A stretch of 6,775 nucleotides of DNA from Pseudomonadales bacterium (GCA_028822125.1 JAPKEK010000118.1:1-6775); one strand, 5' to 3'. Shown: positions 1 to 6,128, counted from the first letter of the stretch. Made by a program: numbers and translations. The notes: a model not told the origin generated them from the sequence alone.

Positions 1-768
1 GGCTTTCTCATCGGCGCAGATGGCATTAATTCTGCGGTTCGCCAGCAGCTCTATCCCGACCAGGGTGATCCCCAGTTTGCCGGCCTGATGTTGTGGCGCG
101 GTGCTACCTACAGCGATTCATTTCTCAGTGGTCGCTCGATGATCATGGCCGGTCATAACAGCCAGAAAATGGTGGTCTACCCGCTGACACCGCCAGACGA
201 GAAAGGCCAGCAGCTCATCAACTGGGTGGCTGAGCTCAGGGTACCAAAAGACATCCTGAGGACCGATGACTGGCGTGGTAAAGGTCAGCTGAGCGAATTC
301 GCAGACAAATTCAGGCAATGGGATTTCCCCTGGCTTAAAACCAATCAACTGTTCCATGACGCGCAAGACATCTTCAAATTCCCCATGATTGACCGCGAGC
401 CGGTGGAACGGTGGAGCTTTGATCGCGTCACCCTGGCAGGCGATGCTGCGCATGCAATGTACCCGAACGGTTCAAATGGGGCGTCCCAGGGTATTATCGA
501 TGCCGCTACCCTGGCCCGCCAACTGCAGGGCAATGACGATGTAATCAAAGCATTAGCTGCTTACCAATCAGAACGGCTCTTCCCAACCGCTAAAATCACG
601 CTGGATAACCGCAAGGCTGGACCCGAACGAGTGCTACAGATGGTGGAAGACCAGTGCTCCGGCGAGTGTCCGGATGAACATCACTGTGTGCCCTACGCGG
701 ATCTTGACGCAGTCAGCATGGCTTACAAAAAGCTGGCAGGGTTTGATAAAAAAACGGTTAACCAGTAG
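1..768 (+). CDS. FAD-dependent monooxygenase, PhzS/UbiH-like (5' end outside window)
   Basis: This is the C-terminal 255 residues of a group A flavoprotein monooxygenase; the Rossmann GxGxxG dinucleotide-binding part lies upstream of the window. The reading frame is open from base 1. The fragment begins with GFLIGADGINSAVR (residues 1-14), the family's DG motif, which contacts FAD and NAD(P)H. A second FAD motif, GDAAHAMYPNGSNGAS, begins near residue 147; its Gly-Asp binds the FAD ribityl chain. These enzymes use NAD(P)H and O2 to hydroxylate aromatic or other activated rings in the cytoplasm. The MYPxGSNGAS form and the NRKAGPE and YKKLAGF segments near the C-terminus recall the PhzS-like 'flavin-dependent oxidoreductase' subgroup (from memory of the family). 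Full-length members have about 380-420 residues, so about 130-160 are missing. Oddity: a Cys/His-rich patch around residues 219-229. The stop codon overlaps the ribosome binding site of the next gene. The substrate is unknown. Confidence 0.9.
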   Translation, partial: GFLIGADGINSAVRQQLYPDQGDPQFAGLMLWRGATYSDSFLSGRSMIMAGHNSQKMVVYPLTPPDEKGQQLINWVAELRVPKDILRTDDWRGKGQLSEFADKFRQWDFPWLKTNQLFHDAQDIFKFPMIDREPVERWSFDRVTLAGDAAHAMYPNGSNGASQGIIDAATLARQLQGNDDVIKALAAYQSERLFPTAKITLDNRKAGPERVLQMVEDQCSGECPDEHHCVPYADLDAVSMAYKKLAGFDKKTVNQ

Positions 769-770
769 GT
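766..770 (+). promoter_or_regulatory. Ribosome binding site overlapping the upstream stop codon
   Basis: The TAGGT sequence includes the TAG stop of the flavin monooxygenase and serves as a short Shine-Dalgarno element (AGGT) four bases before the ATG at 775. This fixes the start of the transporter and suggests that its translation is coupled to that of the monooxygenase. Confidence 0.55.
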
Positions 771-774
771 CGCC

Positions 775-2025
775 ATGTCTAGTTCTCCAGTATTATCCAA
801 CCTCATGCATTACTACAAACTGTTAGGCCCTGGCATCTTGTTCGCTGCGACCGCCATCGGTGTGTCACACCTGGTGCAGTCTACCAGAGCAGGCGCGCTG
901 TACGGCCTGGCTATGATGCCGATCCTGCTGATAGCCTGCACGGCCAAATATCCCAGCCTGCTAATTGGCCTGATGTATCCAGCCAGAACCGGCAAAACCC
1001 TGTTGCAGGGTTACCGAGAACAGGGCTGGTGGGCCCTGGGTACTTACCTGCTCATCTCTTTATATTCCATGTGGTTTGTCCTGGCAGCCATTGCCATCAC
1101 CACCGCTGGCATGGTGCAGGCAATTACCGGCTGGGGTGCTGCTATTGAAATGGTAACAGCGACGGTACTGGCGGCTGCAATTTTGATCCTACTCAGCGGC
1201 CACTATCGAGGACTGGAACACGTCTCAAAGGTACTTATCGGTCTGCTGGCACTGCTGCTGCCCATCGCCACGATCATGGTATTGCCCCAGACTGACTTTT
1301 CCATGGCAGCGTGGACAATAAAGTCCTGGGACCTGGCCACGGTGGCATTCATCATTGCGCTGACGGGCTGGATGCCCATACCTATCGATGCTTCTGTCAT
1401 GACCTCTACCTGGGCGGCAAGCCGTAATGAAAGCAAAGCCGAACAGACCACTGCCGCTGATGCCCGGCTGGATTTTAATATCGGCTACGGGCTAACGATC
1501 ATCTTTGCAATTTGTTTTCTAATCCTGGGCGCGGGTGTCATACACTCAAGCGGAGCACCACCACCGTCCGCCGCTGGACCCTTTGCAGCCATGGTCATCG
1601 AATTATTCACCAGCCAACTGGGTAACTGGTCGTTTTATCTGATCGCAGCGGTGGCATTGATCACCATGTTCACCACCCTTCTCACTGTGATGGACGGACA
1701 AAGCCGCGTCGTTCTATATGCTTTGCGCACGGTGCAGCCAGACTTCTCGTTCGGGCCGGGCAGGTACTTTATAACGCTGCTCACCTATGCACTGGGAGGA
1801 TTGGCTATTGTTGCCTTTTTTATGCAAGATTTTGCCACATTCATTAACTTTGCCACGAGTTTAGGCTTCTTGATAGCACCGTTAGTGGTGGTGCTGAATC
1901 ATCGAGCCATGCTGGCTGCGGGTATGGCGCAAAATTCAAGGCCACTTTATTGGGGGAGCCTGACCGGTGGTGCCATGCTCTGGGCCGCCAGTGGTGTTTA
2001 TTTCTATTTGATCCTGTTCGCCTGA
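775..2025 (+). CDS. Diverged Nramp-family (SLC11-like) transporter
   Basis: This 416-residue, very hydrophobic inner-membrane protein has about 11 predicted membrane helices, the usual Nramp size. Helix 1 starts with LGPGILFAATAI (residues 17-28), matching the LGPGFLAA start of Nramp proteins, and is followed by VQSTRAGA, which aligns with the 'ATDIQAG' part. Classical Nramp transporters import Mn2+ or Fe2+ with protons through a DPGN motif in helix 1 and an MPHN motif in helix 6. Here the aligned positions read GVSH (29-32) and MPIPID (200-205), so the standard metal ligands are missing and the substrate is uncertain. The protein resembles a known group of Nramp-related bacterial proteins carrying 'GVSHLVQSTRAGA' (recalled, not searched). 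The gene starts 6 bases after the monooxygenase stop and is presumably co-transcribed with it. That context leaves open transport of a metal or of a small organic compound tied to the oxygenases. Confidence 0.85.
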   Translation: MSSSPVLSNLMHYYKLLGPGILFAATAIGVSHLVQSTRAGALYGLAMMPILLIACTAKYPSLLIGLMYPARTGKTLLQGYREQGWWALGTYLLISLYSMWFVLAAIAITTAGMVQAITGWGAAIEMVTATVLAAAILILLSGHYRGLEHVSKVLIGLLALLLPIATIMVLPQTDFSMAAWTIKSWDLATVAFIIALTGWMPIPIDASVMTSTWAASRNESKAEQTTAADARLDFNIGYGLTIIFAICFLILGAGVIHSSGAPPPSAAGPFAAMVIELFTSQLGNWSFYLIAAVALITMFTTLLTVMDGQSRVVLYALRTVQPDFSFGPGRYFITLLTYALGGLAIVAFFMQDFATFINFATSLGFLIAPLVVVLNHRAMLAAGMAQNSRPLYWGSLTGGAMLWAASGVYFYLILFA

Positions 2026-2092
2026 ACCAGCGGGCGGGAAACAGGTTAACCCACGGATACAAGGCGAGTGCTGCACCCATAACAGACCCACA

Positions 2093-2114
2093 ATGCGCCT
2101 GAGATAGGGCGCAT
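2093..2114. terminator. Hairpin in the convergent gap, possible terminator
   Basis: ATGCGCC (2093-2099) pairs perfectly with GGCGCAT (2108-2114) around an 8-base loop. The stem lies between the ends of two converging genes, 67 bases after the transporter stop and about 60 bases after the end of the desaturase-family gene on the other strand. That is where a shared terminator would sit. No run of T follows on either strand, so it is not a textbook intrinsic terminator and may only be a stabilising 3' stem. The rest of the 148-base gap shows nothing else recognisable. Confidence 0.35.
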
Positions 2115-2173
2115 CGAAGCCTGGCAGACTACAATTTCCCTCCAGATCAACACGAGCAAACAGCAGCCTTGAA

Positions 2174-3232
2174 TCAACTTAGGTCCGCTGAGCCATCAAT
2201 CGAGGATTGATCCATTACCGCACCGGACTGTGGAGACACCCCGTCCCTTACCAGGTAAAACCAGTCTCTGAATGGCCCGATGGTGTTCTGCCATAAACTG
2301 CGATACTGGTTTTGGGTATCCGGGCCAATACCCCAGGGTGTGTACTCATCTTTTTCCGGGATGTACAGGGTGCCAAAAAGCCGATCAAAGAGACTGGTCA
2401 CGGCAGCAAGGTTGGTATCCCAGTGCTTGTACAGGTAACTGTGATGCGTGTGGTGCATGGCTGGGCTCTGCAGCCAGAATTCGAGCCAGCGCGGATAACG
2501 GAATTGCACATGATAATGGCGAAACGATCCGTTAAAACCAAAAAGCAGCGAGAAAAACCCTACGTTGAAAAGCGTCGCCTGGACCATATCACTCGCCATT
2601 AGATAGGCAAACACAGCCCCCGCAGTCCCGTAACTCAGCGCAGCGCCAGCTGCCCAGATCGGTCCTGCCATGACATGCTCCCGGTAGCGGGTCAGCGGCG
2701 TTAACACCTCAGCCGAGTGATGCACTTTATGTATTGCCCAGAGAAACGGCACTTTGTGCATGGTGAAATGAATAACGTAGAATACAAAGTCATAGCAAAG
2801 CAGAATAACCAGGCTGTAGGCCAGCATCCAGGCATAGTTAACCTCAAAACCAGGTCCGTTCCCAAACAGGGTTTGCAGCAAATAAATGACCTGACGTTCC
2901 GCTGAAGGCCCGACCGTCGCGAGCAGTCCAACAACCCAGAAGGGACGCAAACAACGCTCCAGCAACCACAGTCCAACATCAACTCTTGCCGACTCATGAG
3001 TATAGATTGCCCTGGGGAACAGGAAGGCCAGGTAACCTGCCTTGACTTCCCGTCCGGACGCGTTTTCTGTACCATGACCATCCCTTATAAACCAGATAAA
3101 GGAAGCGATGAGCAGGGTTAACAACAGCACATGCCAACGCAGATCATTGGGAACATTGGCAGATAACACTTCCCAGGCTGCCTGGCTGATCTCGGTTAGA
3201 GGCCCTGTAATTTCATCGCGACTGCTCGGCAC
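2174..3232 (-). CDS. Fatty acid hydroxylase / sterol desaturase family membrane oxygenase
   Basis: This 352-residue integral membrane protein belongs to the FA_hydroxylase superfamily, whose di-iron centre is held by clustered histidines. All three boxes are visible: HFTMH (155-159, HxxxH), HKVHH (168-172, HxxHH) and HHTHH (260-264, HxxHH). Further histidines are at 186 (REH) and 239/241 (HYH). Hydrophobic segments lie near residues 33-49, 97-107, 133-154, 190-212 and 220-233, with the histidine clusters on the cytoplasmic side as is usual for the family. Members hydroxylate or desaturate sterols, fatty acids, carotenoids or other lipids using O2 and an electron donor. The start is GTG at 3232, supported by GGGTGA six bases upstream. 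The gene is last of three co-directional oxygenase genes, 153 bases after the P450. The N-terminal 30 residues and the last 25 or so are polar. The exact substrate cannot be inferred. Confidence 0.9.
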   Translation of the reverse strand: MPSSRDEITGPLTEISQAAWEVLSANVPNDLRWHVLLLTLLIASFIWFIRDGHGTENASGREVKAGYLAFLFPRAIYTHESARVDVGLWLLERCLRPFWVVGLLATVGPSAERQVIYLLQTLFGNGPGFEVNYAWMLAYSLVILLCYDFVFYVIHFTMHKVPFLWAIHKVHHSAEVLTPLTRYREHVMAGPIWAAGAALSYGTAGAVFAYLMASDMVQATLFNVGFFSLLFGFNGSFRHYHVQFRYPRWLEFWLQSPAMHHTHHSYLYKHWDTNLAAVTSLFDRLFGTLYIPEKDEYTPWGIGPDTQNQYRSLWQNTIGPFRDWFYLVRDGVSPQSGAVMDQSSIDGSADLS

Positions 3233-3238
3233 AGCAAT

Positions 3239-3244
3239 TCACCC
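3239..3244 (-). promoter_or_regulatory. Ribosome binding site deciding a GTG start
   Basis: On the minus strand GGGTGA is followed six bases later by the GTG at 3232. This supports the non-ATG start for the desaturase-family gene. The first membrane helix then begins about 30 residues into the protein. Confidence 0.5.
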
Positions 3245-3336
3245 GTGTGATTTACCCTGTTAAAACACCTTACTTGCATTGAACATAATACAGCAATCCT
3301 TTTCCCTGCTTACTACCCAGCCAACCCAGGACTTTC

Positions 3337-3374
3337 ACCTGCCACTGCCTCTTGAAGCCCGTGTTCAGGCAGGT
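3337..3374 (-). other. Imperfect hairpin after the P450 stop
   Basis: In the 153-base gap between the P450 and desaturase-family genes, 3337-3343 (ACCTGCC) is complementary to 3368-3374 (GGCAGGT). Inside it, TGAA (3353-3356) pairs with TTCA (3364-3367), leaving a bulge on one side. An alternative pairing uses CTGCCT at 3345-3350 with AGGCAG at 3367-3372. The structure begins 12 bases past the P450 stop. Without a T run it is not a clear terminator; it could lower read-through or protect the 3' end of the upstream mRNA. No convincing -35/-10 pair was found in the remainder of this gap. Confidence 0.35.
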
Positions 3375-3385
3375 TGCATGCAGTC

Positions 3386-4630
3386 TTATACCAGTCTCAC
3401 GGCCAGCTCCCAGACACCCCGACTGGCCAGCCCGAGCCTGAACCGGGGCGTTTGGCGCAGTTCAATCGTTTTTACCCTGGCCAGTAAACTGGAAAAAGTA
3501 ATCTCCATATTGAGCCGGGCAAGATTGTTGCCCAGACAGAGATGAGCGCCACGACCAAAGCCAAGATGTCGATTAGGATAACGATTGATATCAAAGCGGT
3601 CCGCATCGGAAAACTGCCGCGGATCCCGGTTAGCTGATCCATAAAGCAAACCAAACTTAGTACCTTTTGGAAATGGTATGTCCATGACCTCGCAGTCGAC
3701 GCTGGCATAACGGTGAAAGAACGGCAAAGGCGAATCATAGCGAATCATTTCCTGTACAGCAGCTGGGGCTTGCGCCGGGTTGCTGCGTAAACTATCTAGC
3801 TGATCCGGATGATTCAACAGGCCAATCATGCCGTTACCCAGCACATCGATGGTGGATCCATGACCCCCGGCTAAAATCAGCATACTGGTCGATATCAATT
3901 CATCTTCACTAAGCTTACCGGCATCTCTTGCCGAGATCAGACGAGTGAGCAGATCCTTGCCTGGCCTGCGACCGCGCCGGGCTATCAAATCTTTCAGATA
4001 TAAGCCGAACTCTGCTGTTGCCTGCTCTGCCAGTTGTTTGCGAACTTCGCTGCGATCGGCATCGAAATACTGAACGATGTTTTCCGACCAGATGCGCAGC
4101 ATAGGGCAATCTTCATCCGGAACGCCCAGCACATGGCCAATGACATAACCCGGTATATGGATTGCAAAGTCACTTATAAAATCGATATCATTTTTTTCCA
4201 GCAATGCGTCAAGCAGCCTGTCTACCGTCTGCTGAATCGTGCTTCGGTACTGTGCCACCCATGAGCGGGTGAATTCCTGCAGGACGATCATGCGCAACCG
4301 CCGGTGTAATTCACCATCGCGTTCCAGCATGCTGAACTGCACAAAACGCTCATGGTTCGGCATATCGTGAAAATTAGCCAGGTGCTGCTGCTCAGCGACA
4401 TAATCGGCTGGCATGAATGCCTCAAGTGAACGAACCATCCTGCCATCACGGGCCACACCCTCTACGTCCTGGTAGCGGGAAAGTAGGTAAACGTTCATGT
4501 CTTCGTAGTAAAAAGGTTCTTCAAGGTCACGCAACTGTGCATAAACGCCATACGGGTTCTCTGCGAAGCTTTGCTGTCCTGGCTGGAATGCTGCCTGAAT
4601 TGCTTTGTGCTGGTAGCTTGAGATGGGCAT
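3386..4630 (-). CDS. Cytochrome P450 (soluble bacterial class)
   Basis: This 414-residue cytoplasmic heme-thiolate monooxygenase is of typical bacterial CYP length with no membrane anchor. The heme-binding loop is FGRGAHLCLG (358-367), with Cys365 as the axial ligand. The K-helix ExxR is EMIR (294-297), and the following HRYA at 306-309 is the usual strand after it. The I-helix carries AGGHGST (254-260); the common pattern is AGxE/DTT, so the acid is replaced by Gly258 and the first Thr by Ser259. The C-helix region holds LHRRLRMIV (108-116), matching the usual H(x)RxR pattern for heme propionate contacts. The ATG at 4630 has GGAGA three bases upstream. Such P450s hydroxylate terpenes, steroids, fatty acids or alkanes with electrons from a ferredoxin/reductase pair, neither of which is in the window. 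It lies between a PhyH-like dioxygenase and a di-iron hydroxylase on the same strand. The CYP family and substrate cannot be assigned without a search. Confidence 0.96.
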   Translation of the reverse strand: MPISSYQHKAIQAAFQPGQQSFAENPYGVYAQLRDLEEPFYYEDMNVYLLSRYQDVEGVARDGRMVRSLEAFMPADYVAEQQHLANFHDMPNHERFVQFSMLERDGELHRRLRMIVLQEFTRSWVAQYRSTIQQTVDRLLDALLEKNDIDFISDFAIHIPGYVIGHVLGVPDEDCPMLRIWSENIVQYFDADRSEVRKQLAEQATAEFGLYLKDLIARRGRRPGKDLLTRLISARDAGKLSEDELISTSMLILAGGHGSTIDVLGNGMIGLLNHPDQLDSLRSNPAQAPAAVQEMIRYDSPLPFFHRYASVDCEVMDIPFPKGTKFGLLYGSANRDPRQFSDADRFDINRYPNRHLGFGRGAHLCLGNNLARLNMEITFSSLLARVKTIELRQTPRFRLGLASRGVWELAVRLV

Positions 4631-4671
4631 GCTTCTCCACTAACGAGGACGCTGGATGTTTTTAGCAAACA

Positions 4672-4686
4672 ACTTCTAAGAGAAGT
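4672..4686. promoter_or_regulatory. Short perfect inverted repeat upstream of the P450
   Basis: ACTTCT (4672-4677) and AGAAGT (4681-4686) form a perfect 6-base inverted repeat around AAG, centred about 49 bases before the P450 ATG. The position suits an operator or a 5' leader hairpin. No good sigma-70 promoter could be paired with it, so the regulatory reading is tentative. Confidence 0.25.
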
Positions 4687-4786
4687 ATCTCTCGATCATC
4701 ACAGTAAGTCGACTGACCGAATTAGCCTGATGCTATGAACTTAAGCCACGCCCCAGCCATCGCAATCAGCAGATACAAACTACAAC

Positions 4787-4803
4787 GCAGCTAAAATAGC
4801 TGC
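4787..4803. repeat. Inverted repeat in the dioxygenase-P450 gap
   Basis: GCAGCTA (4787-4793) and TAGCTGC (4797-4803) form a perfect 7-base stem with a 3-base loop, about 100 bases after the dioxygenase stop. It is not followed by a T run on either strand. It could end the dioxygenase transcript inefficiently or be a protein-binding site. The 271-base gap holding it (4631-4901) has no gene that can be supported. Confidence 0.35.
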
Positions 4804-4901
4804 ACAGGTGGTCAGTAAAGCCAAACCCATCATTAGTACTAACGCTTTTAAGATCTCACCCTAGTCGCATACGCTCAGGCTTACAGGGTATCCTCGGACC
4901 C

Positions 4902-5750
4902 TTAGCGCCGTCGCCAGTATTCGGCCGGATGAGCATCTGGATTGACTACAATACCGTCTTCTAAAACATCCAGGGGGTCTCGACCATCTACACCAATGCC
5001 AAATGGATGATAACCCAGCAATCGTCTGAGTTTACGGGGCATCTGCCTGACGACTTCCGGTGGAATAGCGAGAAGCTGAATCTCCTGGGGACGTAGGTAA
5101 CTCACCTGATGGCTGATAAAAAATCCCATCCGTTCCTGGTCCCGGGTGACATTGGCTCCGCCGCCGTGCCACATACCGCCCTCCCACAGAACCATGCTGC
5201 CGGATTTCATTTCAATCTGTATTGGCACTACGCTCTGGTCCACCGCACGTGTCCAGCTATGGCTATACGGAACCAGGTGGGTGGCACCGTTGCCCTTCGT
5301 GAAATCATCGAAAGCAATCAGAGCATTACATAAAAATGAAGGATGCGGTCTTGGAATAGGCCATAAGCCATCGTCCTGGTGAAGGAACTGCTTGGTTTCA
5401 CCTGGCAGTGTATTAAACAGGGTTGTGATATTAATCTGATTGTACCTGCCGATCACCCCGTCTACGATGGCTCGCAGCCTGGGATCCAGAAAAACGCCGT
5501 CTGCTACCCGGGTTTTGGCAAGCAGGTTGTGCGCTCGCCACGTTCGCCCGGTTTCGGTACCGATAGCGCGCATCTCAGTTATTGGCACATCGCTATTAAA
5601 TGCCGACCGAATGGTTGCCACAGCCTGCTGGGTCAGGAAATCCTCAACCAGCGCAAAGCCCTGCTTGCGGATCTTGCCGACCACAGCACCGATATCCAAA
5701 CCGTCAATAATCACATTGGTCTGATCTACCGGATCGTATGGGTTCTGCAT
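4902..5750 (-). CDS. Phytanoyl-CoA dioxygenase (PhyH) family Fe(II)/2-oxoglutarate oxygenase
   Basis: This 282-residue cytoplasmic protein is of normal PhyH-family length. The iron-binding triad is visible: H124 and D126 in FLHQDDG, and distal H195 in MWHGGGAN. Arg207 (QERMGF), 12 residues after H195, is the likely 2-oxoglutarate carboxylate ligand. NGATHLVPYSHSW (154-166) is the family's typical 'NGxxxxxPGSH' segment. Family members hydroxylate a C-H bond with O2 and 2-oxoglutarate, releasing CO2 and succinate; substrates range from phytanoyl-CoA to ectoine and halogenated or secondary metabolites, so CoA substrates should not be assumed. TTG at 5751-5753 directly precedes the chosen ATG at 5750 and could extend the protein by one residue; AGGGG lies 9 bases before the ATG. 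It is first in the minus-strand row of oxygenases and is divergent from a GPH-type transporter. An operator-like dyad lies just upstream. Confidence 0.93.
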   Translation of the reverse strand: MQNPYDPVDQTNVIIDGLDIGAVVGKIRKQGFALVEDFLTQQAVATIRSAFNSDVPITEMRAIGTETGRTWRAHNLLAKTRVADGVFLDPRLRAIVDGVIGRYNQINITTLFNTLPGETKQFLHQDDGLWPIPRPHPSFLCNALIAFDDFTKGNGATHLVPYSHSWTRAVDQSVVPIQIEMKSGSMVLWEGGMWHGGGANVTRDQERMGFFISHQVSYLRPQEIQLLAIPPEVVRQMPRKLRRLLGYHPFGIGVDGRDPLDVLEDGIVVNPDAHPAEYWRRR

Positions 5751-5769
5751 CAACCTGCCCCTGTTTAAT

Positions 5770-5793
5770 CCAGATCACTGTACTATGATCAGG
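5770..5793. promoter_or_regulatory. Operator-like dyad in the dioxygenase promoter
   Basis: The 24-base segment is symmetric about 5781/5782 at 9 of 12 base pairs. Its core reads GATCA-N2-GTAC-N2-TGATC, with CC and GG flanking one base further out. It lies 20-43 bases before the ATG of the dioxygenase and covers the candidate -10 element. Size and position fit a dimeric repressor site, for example of a TetR-, GntR- or MarR-type regulator. No regulator gene is in the window, so the family is not assigned. Confidence 0.5.
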
Positions 5794-5810
5794 CTAGCGG
5801 CGAAGTGCAA
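5782..5810 (-). promoter_or_regulatory. Candidate sigma-70 promoter for the dioxygenase
   Basis: On the minus strand TTGCAC (complement of 5805-5810) is spaced 17 bases from CATAGT (complement of 5782-5787), 3/6 and 4/6 matches to the consensus -35 and -10. Transcription would begin about 25-30 bases before the ATG. The -10 lies inside the dyad at 5770-5793, which is consistent with a repressed promoter. The individual boxes are weak. Confidence 0.35.
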
Positions 5811-5929
5811 CCCTGATGAACACGCGGATGGTATCCTGAAGATGCCAACTATCATTGCATGCCTGTCAAACGGCCATGATTGAAAGACATCAGCTAAACC
5901 ATCGCCTCTGGCTTTAAGTTGAGATCGTT

Positions 5930-5958
5930 TTGACCCGGGCTGCAAAACGTGGTTTATT
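5930..5958 (+). promoter_or_regulatory. Candidate sigma-70 promoter for the GPH transporter
   Basis: TTGACC (5930-5935, 5/6 match to TTGACA), a 17-base spacer and TTTATT (5953-5958, 4/6 match to TATAAT) form the best promoter seen on the plus strand of this gap. Transcription from here would give a leader of about 175 bases that includes the repeat and stem-loop at 6041-6111. Confidence 0.4.
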
Positions 5959-6040
5959 GCCGCTTGTTCATGCCGTCTTCTACTTTTTATTTTACCAATT
6001 ACTCGCTTGCGCGGAGATGGCCTACCTCGAATCAAGATAG

Positions 6041-6111
6041 AATTCCAAAATCGAGCAGTTCAAGGTTTTATTCCACCATCGACTGGCTGCATAGCTGGCG
6101 TCGTTGGAATT
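6041..6111 (+). repeat. Repeated 13-base element and competing inverted repeat in the transporter leader
   Basis: ATTCCA-N2-ATCGA occurs twice in direct orientation, at 6042-6054 and 6070-6082, 28 bases apart. TTGGAATT (6104-6111) is complementary to AATTCCAA (6041-6048), and its core TGGAAT (6105-6110) also pairs with ATTCCA at 6070-6075. The nearer pairing builds a local stem-loop with CGAC/GTCG (6080-6083 / 6100-6103) and GCT/AGC (6086-6088 / 6093-6095) inside. It ends 18 bases before the GGAGG ribosome binding site. It could be a tandem operator or an mRNA switch; the sequence does not decide. Confidence 0.45.
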
Positions 6112-6128
6112 GAAGTAACCCAGTTAAT

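Noticed and set aside
2093..2114. Textbook rho-independent terminator in the convergent gap
   Set aside because: The stem is good but no T run follows on either strand, so it is listed only as a possible terminator at low confidence.
2312..2602. Plus-strand open frame of 96 codons opposite the desaturase-family gene
   Set aside because: It lies wholly within a gene whose histidine motifs are intact on the other strand, so it is an antisense shadow.
3255..3336. Promoter with a TATTAT -10 upstream of the desaturase-family gene
   Set aside because: No acceptable -35 lies at 16-18 bases and the extended -10 TGn is out of register.
4752..4832. Minus-strand open stretch of about 26 codons encoding a hydrophobic peptide with an LTTC lipobox-like run in the dioxygenase-P450 gap
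   Set aside because: The first ATG leaves only 17 codons, no ribosome binding site precedes it, and the inverted repeat at 4787-4803 explains part of the sequence. Not enough to call a gene.
4885..4902. AGGGT...ACCCT hairpin overlapping the dioxygenase stop codon
   Set aside because: Only five pairs with an eight-base loop, no T run and overlapping coding sequence; likely chance.
5379..5768. Plus-strand open frame of 129 codons opposite the dioxygenase
   Set aside because: It mirrors the N-terminal half of a clear PhyH-family gene, and its translation resembles no known protein family.
5775..6035. Minus-strand open frame of 86 codons in the divergent gap
   Set aside because: No ribosome binding site, basic low-information composition and no recognisable domain. 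It overlaps the promoter elements of both flanking genes.
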